Below, one piece after another: positions 51,445-62,700 of a stretch of 64,000 bases of DNA (positions are counted from its first letter, which is position 1; each line of letters opens with the position of its first letter). The stretch comes from Halisarca cf. caerulea. Lineage: Eukaryota > Porifera > Demospongiae > Chondrillida > Halisarcidae. The stretch lies in assembly GCA_963170055.1 (NCBI GenBank), contig CAUJGJ010000213.1, forward strand, positions 62,001 to 126,000, read 5' to 3'. Both the position numbers and the translations under genes were made by a program. The notes beneath the pieces are model-generated. The model had not been told where the DNA came from. It searched no databases and worked only from the letters and a program-made list of their open reading frames with translations.

Positions 51445-54400
51445 ACCTTTCTGAAGTGCTGTGAGCGTATTTGTGTAGTGTTGGATATGCTGGTGCTAAT
51501 ACCAATATTTGGCACTAGCACCACGCACATTCCCAGTGGACACACATGACCTTTCTGAAGTGCTGTGGGCGTATTTGTGTAGTGTTGGATATGCTGGTGC
51601 TAATACCAATATTTGGCACTAACACCACGCACATTCCCAGTGGACACACATGAAGTTTCTTAACTACTGTGGGCGTATTTGTGTAAAGTTGGATATGCTG
51701 GTGCTAATACCAATATTTGGCACTAGCACCACGCAAATACCCAGAGGACACACATGACCTTTCTGAAGTGCTGTGGGCGTATTTGTGTAGTGTTGGATAT
51801 ACTGGTGCTAATACCAATATTTGGCACTAGCACCACGCACATTCCCAGTGGACACACATGACCTTTCTGAAGTGCTGTGGGCGTATTTGTGTAGTGTTGG
51901 ATATGCTGGTGCTAATACCAATATTTGGCACTAGCACCACGCACATTCCCAGTGGACACACATGAAGTTTCTTAACTACTGTGGGCGTATTTGTGTAAAG
52001 TTGGATATGCTGGTGCTAATACCAATATTTGGCACTAGCTCCACGCACATTCCCAGTGGACAAACATGACCTTTCTGAAGTGCTGTGGGCGTATTTGTGT
52101 AGTGTTGGATGTACTGGTGCTAATACCAATATTTGGCACTAGCACCACGCACATTCCCAGTGGACACACATGACCTTTCTGAAGTGCTGTGGGCGTATTT
52201 GTGTAGTGTTGGATATGCTGGTGCTAATACCAATATTTGGCACTAACACCACGCACATTCCCAGTGGACACACATGAAGTTTCTTAACTACTGTGGGCGT
52301 ATTTGTGTAAAGTTGGATATGCTGGTGCTAATACCAATATTTGGCACTAGCACCACGCAAATACCCAGAGGACACACATGACCTTTCTGAAGTGCTGTGG
52401 GCGTATTTGTGTAGTGTTGGATATACTGGTGCTAATACCAATATTTGGCACTAGCACCACGCACATTCCCAGTGGACACACATGACCTTTCTGAAGTGCT
52501 GTGGGCGTATTTGTGTAGTGTTGGATATGCTGGTGCTAATACCAATATTTGGCACTAGCACCACGCACATTCCCAGTGGACACACATGAAGTTTCTTAAC
52601 TACTGTGGGCGTATTTGTGTAAAGTTGGATATGCTGGTGCTAATACCAATATTTGGCACTAGCTCCACGCACATTCCCAGTGGACAAACATGACCTTTCT
52701 GAAGTGCTGTGGGCGTATTTGTGTAGTGTTGGATATACTGGTGCTAATACCAATATTTGGCACTAGCACCACGCACATTCCCAGTGGACAAACATGAAGT
52801 TTCTTAACTACTGTGGGCGTATTTGTGTAATGTTGGATATGTTGGTGCTAATACCAATATTTGGCACTAGCACCACGCACATTCCCAGTGGACACACATG
52901 AAGTTTCTTAATTTCTGTGGGCGTATTTGTGTAGTGTTGGATATGCTGGTGCTAATACCAATATTTGGCACTAGCACCACGCACATTCCCAGTGGACACA
53001 CATGACCTTTCTGAAGTGCTGTGGGCGTATTTGTGTAGTGTTGGATATGTTGGTGCTAATACCAATATTTGGCACTAGCACCACGCACATTCCCAGTGGA
53101 CACACATGACCTTTCTGAAGTGCTGTGGGCGTATTTGTGTAGTGTTGGATATGCTGGTGCTAATACCAATATTTGGCACTAGCACCACGCACATTCCCAG
53201 TGGACACACATGAAGTTTCTGAAGTGCTGTGGGCGTATTTGTGTAGTGTTGGATATGCTGGTGCTAATACCAATATTTGGCACTAGCACCACGCACATTC
53301 CCGGTGGACACACATGAAGTTTCTTAACTACTGTAAGCGTATTTATGTAGTGTTGGATATGCTGGTGCTAATACCAATATTTGGCACTAGCACCACTCAC
53401 ATTCCCAGTGGACACACATGACCTTTCTGAAGTGCTGTGGGCGTATTTGTGTAGTGTTGGATATGCTGGTGCTAATACCAATATTTGGCACTAGCACCAC
53501 GCACATTCCCAGTGGACACACATGACCTTTCTGAAGTGCTGTGGGCGTATTTGTGTAGTGTTGGATATGCTGGTGCTAATACCAATATTTGGCACTAGCA
53601 CCACGCACATTCCCAGTGGACACACATGAAGTTTCTGAAGTGCTGTGGGCGTATTTGTGTAGTATTGGATATGCTGGTGCTAATACCAATATTTGGCACT
53701 AGCACCACGCACATTCCCGGTGGACACACATGAAGTTTCTTAACTATGGTAAGCGTGTTTGTGTAGTGTTGGATATGCTGGTGCTAATACCAATATTTGT
53801 CTCTAGCACCACTCACATTCCCAGTGGACACACATGACCTTTCTGAAGTGCTGTGGGCATATTTGTGTAGTGTTGGATATGCTGGTACTAATACCAATAT
53901 TTGGCACTAGTACCACGCACATTCCCAGTGGACACACATGAAGTTTCTTAACTACTGTGGGCGTATTTGTGTAAAGTTGGATATGCTGGTGCTAATACCA
54001 ATATTTGGCACTAGCACCACGCACATTCCCAGTGGACACACATGAAGTTTCTTAATTACTGTGGGCGTATTTGTGTAGTGTTGGATATGCTGGTGCTAAT
54101 ACCAATATTTGGCACTAGCACCACGCACATTCCCAGTGGACACACATGACCTTTCTGAAGTGCTGTGAGCGTATTTGTGTAGTGTTGGATATGCTGGTGC
54201 TAATACCAATATTTGGCACTAGCACCACGCACATTCCCAGTGGACACACATGACCTTTCTGAAGTGCTGTGGGCGTATTTGTGTAGTGTTGGATATGCTG
54301 GTGCTAATACCAATATTTGGCACTAACACCACGCACATTCCCAGTGGACACACATGAAGTTTCTTAACCACTGTGGGCGTATTTGTGTAAAGTTGGATAT

Positions 54401-55396
54401 GCTGGTGCTAATACCAATATTTGGCACTAGCACCACGCAAATACCCAGAGGACACACATGACCTTTCTGAAGTGCTGTGGGCGTATTTGTGTAGTGTTGG
54501 ATATACTGGTGCTAATACCAATATTTGGCACTAGCACCACGCACATTCCCAGTGGACACACATGACCTTTCTGAAGTGCTGTGGGCGTATTTGTGTAGTG
54601 TTGGATATGCTGGTGCTAATACCAATATTTGGCACTAGCACCACGCACATTCCCAGTGGACACACATGAAGTTTCTTAACTACTGTGGGCGTATTTGTGT
54701 AAAGTTGGATATGCTGGTGCTAATACCAATACTTGGCACTAGCTCCACGCACATTCCCAGTGGACAAACATGACCTTTCTGAAGTGCTGTGGGCGTATTT
54801 GTGTAGTGTTGGATATACTGGTGCTAATACCAATATTTGGCACTAGCACCACGCACATTCCCAGTGGACAAACATGAAGTTTCTTAACTACTGTGGGCGT
54901 ATTTGTGTAATGTTGGATATGTTGGTGCTAATACCAATATTTGGCACTAGCACCACGCACATTCCCAGTGGACACACATGAAGTTTCTTAATTTCTGTGG
55001 GCGTATTTGTGTAGTGTTGGATATGCTGGTGCTAATACCAATATTTGGCACTAGCACCACGCACATTCCCAGTGGACACACATGAAGTTTCTTAATTACT
55101 GTGGGCGTATTTGTGTAGTGTTGGATATGCTGGTGCTAATACCAATATTTGGCACTAGCACCACGCACATTCCCAGTGGACACACATGACCTTTCTGAAG
55201 TGCTGTGGGCGTATTTGTGTAGTGTTGGATATACTGGTGCTAATACCAATATTTGGCACTAGCACCACGCACATTCCCAGTGGACACACATGACCTTTCT
55301 GAAGTGCTGTGGGCGTATTTGTGTAGTGTTGGATATGCTGGTGCTAATACCAATATTTGGCACTAGCACCACGCACATTCCCAGTGGACACACATG
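51445..55396 (+). repeat. 26-monomer (2704-bp) duplication, one copy with an internal 6-monomer duplication
   Basis: Markers 2704 bp apart are gtgagcg (51445/54149), cgcaaatacccagagg (51653/54357) and actagctcc with gacaaac (51965/54669). The match starts upstream, near 50717/53421. In the left copy, six units (51549-52172) are duplicated at once as 52173-52796 (624-bp offset; cgcaaatacccagagg at 51653 and 52277, actagctcc at 51965 and 52589). After that the offset falls to 2080 bp (gatatgttgg 52797/54877, cttaatttctg 52901/54981). A single D-for-B change at 55085 ends the match. Confidence 0.85.
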
Positions 55397-58308
55397 AAGT
55401 TTCTGAAGTGCTGTGGGCGTATTTGTGTAGTGTTGGATATGCTGGTGCTAATACCAATATTTGGCACTAGCACCACGCACATTCCCGGTGGACACACATG
55501 AAGTTTCTTAACTACTGTAAGCGTATTTATGTAGTGTTGGATATGCTGGTGCTAATACCAATATTTGGCACTAGCACCACTCACATTCCCAGTGGACACA
55601 CATGACCTTTCTGAAGTGCTGTGGGCGTATTTGTGTAGTGTTGGATATGCTGGTACTAATACCAATATTTGGCACTAGTACCACGCACATTCCCAGTGGA
55701 CACACATGAAGTTTCTTAATTACTGTGGGCGTATTTGTGTAGTGTTGGATATGCTGGTGCTAATACCAATATTTGGCACTAGCACCACGCACATTCCCAG
55801 TGGACACACATGACCTTTCTGAAGTGCTGTGGGCGTATTTGTGTAGTGTCGGATATGCTGGTGCTAATACCAATATTTGGCACTAGCACCACGCACATTC
55901 CCAGTGGACACACATGACCTTTCTGAAGTGCTGTGGGCGTATTTGTGTAGTGTTGGATATGCTGGTGCTAATACCAATATTTGGCACTAGCACCACGCAC
56001 ATTCCCAGTGGACACACATGACCTTTCTGAAGTGCTGTGGGTGTATTTGTGTAGTGTTGGATATGCTGGTGCTAATACCAATATTTGGCACTAGCACCAC
56101 GCACATTCCCAGTGGACACACATGAAGTTTCTTAATTACCGTGGGCGTATTTGTGTAGTGTTGGATATGCTGGTGCTAATACCAATATTTGGCACTAACA
56201 CCACGCACATTCCCAGTGGACACACATGAAGTTTCTTAATTACTGTGGGCGTATTTGTGTAGTGTTGGATATGCTGGTGCTAATACCAATATTTGGCACT
56301 AGCACCACGCACATTCCCAGTGGACACACATGACCTTTCTGAAGTGCTGTGGGCGTATTTGTGTAGTGTTGGTTATGCTGGTGCTAATACCAATATTTGG
56401 CACTAGCACCACGCACATTCCCAGTGGACACACATTACCTTTCTGAAGTGCTGTGGGCGTATTTGTGTAGTGTTGGATATGCTGGTGCTAATACCAATAT
56501 TTGGCACTAACACCACGCACATTCCCAGTGGACACACATGAAGTTTCTTAACTACTGTGGGCGTATTTGTGTAGTGTTGGATATGCTGGTGCTAATACCA
56601 ATATTTGGCACTAGCACCACGCACATTCCCAGTGGACACACATGACCTTTCTGAAGTGCTGTGGGCGTATTTGTGTAGTGTTGGATATGTTGGTGCTAAT
56701 ACCAATATTTGGAACTAGCACCACGCACATTCCCAGTGGACACACATGACCTTTCTGAAGTGCTGTGGGCGTATTTGTGTAGTGTTGGATATGCTGGTGC
56801 TAATACCAATATTTGGCACTAGCACCACGCACATTCCCAGTGGACACACATGAAGTTTCTGAAGTGCTGTGGGCGTATTTGTGTAGTGTTGGATATGCTG
56901 GTGCTAATACCAATATTTGGCACTAGCACCACGCACATTCCCGGTGGACACACATGAAGTTTCTTAACTACTGTAAGCTTATTTGTGTAGTGTTGGATAT
57001 GCTGGTGCTAATACCAATATTTGGCACTAGCACCACTCACATTCCCAGTGGACACACATGACCTTTCTGAAGTGCTGTGGGCGTATTTGTGTAGTGTTGG
57101 ATATGCTGGTACTAATACCAATATTTGGCACTAGTACCACGCACATTCCCAGTGGACACACATGAAGTTTCTTAATTACTGTGGGCGTATTTGTGTAGTG
57201 TTGGATATGCTGGTGCTAATACCAATATTTGGCACTAGCACCACGCACATTCCCAGTGGACACACATGACCTTTCTGAAGTTCTGTGGGCGTATTTGTGT
57301 AGTGTCGGATATGCTGGTGCTAATACCAATATTTGGCACTAGCACCACGCACATTCCCAGTGGACACACATGACCTTTCTGAAGTGCTGTGGGCGTATTT
57401 GTGTAGTGTTGGATATGCTGGTGCTAATACCAATATTTGGCACTAGCACCACGCACATTCCCAGTGGACACACATGACCTTTCTGAAGTGCTGTGGGTGT
57501 ATTTGTGTAGTGTTGGATATGCTGGTGCTAATACCAATATTTGGCACTAGCACCACGCACATTCCCAGTGGACACACATGAAGTTTCTTAATTACCGTGG
57601 GCGTATTTGTGTAGTGTTGGATATGCTGGTGCTAATACCAATATTTGGCACTACCACCACGCACATTCCCAGTGGACACACATGAAGTTTCTTAATTACT
57701 GTGGGCGTATTTGTGTAGTGTTGGATATGCTGGTGCTAATACCAATATTTGGCACTAGCACCACGCACATTCCCAGTGGACACACATGACCTTTCTGAAG
57801 TGCTGTGGGCGTATTTGTGTAGTGTTGGTTATGCTGGTGCTAATACCAATATTTGGCACTAGCACCACGCACATTCCCAGTGGACACACATGACCTTTCT
57901 GAAGTGCTGTGGGCGTATTTGTGTAGTGTTGGATATGCTGGTGCTAATACCAATATTTGGCACTAACACCACGCACATTCCCAGTGGACACACATGAAGT
58001 TTCTTAACTACTGTGGGCGTATTTGTGTAGTGTTGGATATGCTGGTGCTAATACCAATATTTGGCACTAGCACCACGCACATTCCCAGTGGACACACATG
58101 ACCTTTCTGAAGTGCTGTGGGCGTATTTGTGTAGTGTTGGATATGCTGGTGCTAATACCAATATTTGGCACTAGCACCACGCACATTCCCAGTGGACACA
58201 CATGACCTTTCTGAAGTGCTGTGGGCGTATTTGTGTAGTGTTGGATATACTGGTGCTAATACCAATATTTGGCACTAACACCACGCACATTCCCAGTGGA
58301 CACACATG
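55397..58308 (+). repeat. 14-monomer HOR (1456 bp), two copies
   Basis: Copies are 55397-56852 and 56853-58308. Shared markers at 1456 bp are cccggtgg C (55397/56853), actgtaagc (55501/56957), ggtactaat with actagtacc (55605/57061), gtgtcgg (55813/57269), gggtgtatttg (56021/57477), attaccgtggg (56125/57581) and gttggttat (56333/57789). Private differences include actgtaagctt at 56957, cacattacc near 56433, gaagttctg at 57269 and actaccacc at 57581. Confidence 0.88.
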
Positions 58309-59764
58309 AAGTTTCTTAACTACTGTTGGCGTATTTGTGTAAAGTTGGATATGCTGGTGCTAATACCAATATTTGGCACTAGCACCACGCACATTCCCAG
58401 TGGACACACATGACCTTTCTGAAGTGCTGTGGGCGTATTTGTGTAGTGTTGGATATGCTGGTGCTAATACCAATATTTGGCACTAGCACCACGCACATTC
58501 CCAGTGGACACACATGAAGTTTCTTAACTACTGTGGGCGTATTTGTGTAATGTTGGATATGCTGGTGCTAATACCAATATTTGGCACTAGCACCACGCAC
58601 ATTCCCAGTGGACACACATGACCTTTCTGAAGTGCTGTGGGCGTATTTGTGTAGTGTTGGATATGCTGGTGCTAATACCAATATTTGGCACTAGCACCAC
58701 GCACATTCCCAGTGGACACACATGAAGTTTCTTAATTACTGTGGGCGTATTTGTGTAGTGTTGGATATACTGGTGCTAATACCAATATTTGGCACTAGCA
58801 CCACGCACATTCCCAGTGGACACACATGACCTTTCTGAAGTGCTGTGGGCGTATTTGTGTAGTGTTGGATATGCTGGTGCTAATACCAATATTTGGCACT
58901 AGCACCACGCACATTCCCAGTGGACACACATGACCTTTCTGAAGTGCTGTGGGCGTATTTGTGTAGTGTTGGTTATGCTGGTGCTAATACCAATATTTGG
59001 CACTAGCACCACGCACATTCCCAGTGGACACACATGACCTTTCTGAAGTGCTGTGGGCGTATTTGTGTAGTGTTGGATATGCTGGTGCTAATACCAATAT
59101 TTGGCACTAACACCACGCACATTCCCAGTGGACACACATGAAGTTTCTTAACTACTGTGGGCGTATTTGTGTAGTGTTGGATATGCTGGTGCTAATACCA
59201 ATATTTGGCACTAGCACCACGCACATTCCCAGTGGACACACATGACCTTTCTGAAGTGCTGTGGGCGTATTTGTGTAGTGTTGGATATACTGGTGCTAAT
59301 ACCAATATTTGGCACTAACACCACGCACATTCCCAGTGGACACACATGAAGTTTCTTAACTACTGTTGGCGTATTTGTGTAAAGTTGGATATGCTGGTGC
59401 TAATACCAATATTTGGCACTAGCACCACGCACATTCCCAGTGGACACACATGACCTTTCTGAAGTGCTGTGGGCGTATTTGTGTAGTGTTGGATATACTG
59501 GTGCTAATACCAATATTTGGCACTAGCACCACGCACATTCCCAGTGGACACACATGAAGTTTATTAACTACTGTGGGCGTATTTGTGTAATGTTGGATAT
59601 GCTGGTGCTAATACCAATATTTGGCACTAGCACCACGCACATTCCCAGTGGACACACATGACCTTTCTGAAGTGCTGTGGGCGTATTTGTGTAGTGTTGG
59701 ATATGCTGGTGCTAATACCAATATTTGGCACTAGCACCACGCACATTCCCAGTGGATACACATG
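58309..59764 (+). repeat. 10-monomer (1040-bp) repeat and the right-domain end
   Basis: A units with ctgttggcg and gtaaag lie at 58309 and 59349, 1040 bp apart, and gttggttat B units at 57789 and 58933, 1144 bp apart. Neighbouring units follow the same order with one monomer gained or lost. The A at 59557 has a private aagtttatt. The last unit, B at 59661, ends gtggatacacatg, the mark that precedes class E units in the left domain. The domain switch therefore falls within or at the edge of this monomer. Confidence 0.8.
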
Positions 59765-62700
59765 AAGTTTCTTAACTACTGTGGGCGTATTCGTGTAAAG
59801 TTGGATATGCTGGTGCTAATACCAATATTTGGCACTAGCACCACGCACATTCCTAGTAGACACACATGAAGTTTCTTAACTACTTTGGGCGTATTTGTGT
59901 AATGTTGGATATGCTGGTGCTAATACCAATATTTGGCACTAGCACCACGCACATTCCCAGTGGACACACATGACCTTTCTGAAGTGCTGTGGGCGTATTT
60001 GTGTAGTGTTGGATATGCTGGTGCTAATACCAATATTTGGCACTAGCACCACGCACATTCCCAGTAGACACACATGAAGTTTCTTAACTACTGTGGGCGT
60101 ATTTGTGTAATGTTGGATATGCTGGTTCTAATACCAATATTTGGCACTAGCACCACGTACATTCCCAGTGGACACACATGACCTTTCTGAAGTGCTGTGG
60201 GCGTATTTGTGTAGTGTTGGATAAGCTGGTGCTAATACCAATATTCGGCACTAGCACCACGCACATTCCCAGTGGACACACATGAAGTTTCTTAACTACT
60301 GTGGGCGTATTTGTGTAATGTTGGATATGCTGGTGCTAATACCAATATTTGGCACTAGCACCACGCACATTCCAAGTGGACAAACATGAAGTTTCTGAAG
60401 TGCTGTGGGCGTATTCGTGTAATGTTGGATATGCTGGTGCTAATACCAATATTTGGCACTAGCACCACGCACATTCCCAGTTGAAACACATGAGCTTTCT
60501 GAAGTGCTGTGGGCGTATTTGTGTAGTGTTGGATATGCTGGTGCTAATACCAGTATTTGACACTAGTACCACGCACATTCCCAGTGGACAAACATGAAGT
60601 TTCTGAATTGCTGTGGGCGTATTTGTGTAGTGGTTTATATGCTGGTGCTAATACCAATATTTGGCACTAGCACCACGCACATTCCCAGTGGACACACATG
60701 AAGTTTCTTAACTACTGTGGGCGTATTTGTGTAATGTTAGATATGCTGGTGCTAATACCAATATTTGGCACTAGCACCACGCACATTCCCAGTGGACACA
60801 CATGAAGTTTCTGAAGTGCTGTGGGCGTATTTGTGTAGTGTTGGATATGCTGGTGCTAATACCAATATTTGGCACTAGCACCACGCACATTCCCAGTGGA
60901 CACACATGAAGTTTCTTAACTACTGTGGGCGTATTTGTGTAAAGTTGGATATGCTGGTGCTAATACCAATATTTGGCACTAGCACCACGCACATTCCTAG
61001 TAGACACACATGAAGTTTCTTAACTACTTTGGGCGTATTTGTGTAATGTTGGATATGCTGGTGCTAATACCAATATTTGGCACTAGCACCACGCACATTC
61101 CCAGTGGACACACATGACCTTTCTGAAGTGCTGTGGGCGTATTTGTGTAGTGTTGGATATACTGGTGCTAATACCAATATTTGGCACTAGCACCACGCAC
61201 ATTCCCAGTAGACACACATGAAGTTTCTTAACTACTGTGGGCGTATTTGTGTAGTGTTGGATATGCTGGTTCTAATACCAATATTTGGCACTACCACCAC
61301 GTACATTCCCAGTGGACACACATGACCTTTCTGTAGTGCTGTGGGCGTATTTGTGTAGTGTTGGATATGCTGGTGCTAATACCAATATTCGGCACTAGCA
61401 CCACGCACATTCCCAGTGGACACACATGAAGTTTCTTAACTACTGTGGGCGTATTTGTGTAATGTTGGATATGCTGGTGCTAATACCAATATTTGGCACT
61501 AGCACCACGCACATTCCAAGTGGACAAACATGAAGTTTCTGAAGTGCTGTGGGCGTATTCGTGTAATGTTGGATATGCTGGTGCTAATACCAATTTTTGG
61601 CACTAGCACCACGCACATTCCCAGTGGAAACACATGACCTTTCTGAAGTGCTGTGGGCGTATTTGTGTAGTGTTGGATATGCTGGTGCTAATACCAGTAT
61701 TTGACACTAGTACCACGCACATTCCCAGTGGACAAACATGAAGTTTCTGAATTGCTGTGGGCGTATTTGTGTAGTGGTTTATATGCTGGTGCTAATACCA
61801 ATATTTGGCACTAGCACCACGCACATTCCCAGTGGACACACATGAAGTTTCTTAACTACTGTGGGCGTATTTGTGTAATGTTAGATATGCTGGTGCTAAT
61901 ACCAATATTTGGCACTAGCACCACGCACATTCCCAGTGGACACACATGAAGTTTCTGAAGTGCTGTGGGCGTATTTGTGTAGTGTTGGATATGCTGGTGC
62001 TAATACCAATATTTGGCACTAGCACCACGCACATTCCCAGTGGACACACATGAAGTTTCTTAACTACTGTGGGCGTATTTGTGTAAAGTTGGATATGCTG
62101 GTGCTAATACCAATATTTGGCACTAGCACCACGCACATTCCTAGTAGACACACATGAAGTTTCTTAACTACTTTGGGCGTATTTGTGTAATGTTGGATAT
62201 GCTGGTGCTAATACCAATATTTGGCACTAGCACCACGCACATTCCCAGTGGACACACATGACCTTTCTGAAGTGCTGTGGGCGTATTTGTGTAGTGTTGG
62301 ATATGCTGGTGCTAATACCAATATTTGGCACTAGCACCACGCACATTCCCAGTAGACACACATGAAGTTTCTTAACTACTGTGGGCGTATTTGTGTAATG
62401 TTGGATATGCTGGTTCTAATACCAATATTTGGCACTAGCACCACGTACATTCCCAGTGGACACACATGACCTTTCTGAAGTGCTGTGGGCGTATTTGTGT
62501 AGTGTTGGATATGCTGGTGCTAATACCAATATTCGGCACTAGCACCACGCACATTCCCAGTGGACACACATGAAGTTTCTTAACTACTGTGGGCGTATTT
62601 GTGTAATGTTGGATATGCTGGTGCTAATACCAATATTTGGCACTAGCACCACGCACATTCCAAGTGGACAAACATGAAGTTTCTGAAGTGCTGTGGGCGT

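Noticed and set aside
57607..57789. Open frame of about 60 codons, plus strand
   Set aside because: Again opened by actacc in the unit at 57581. The peptide resembles that at 43501 only because both translate the same satellite.
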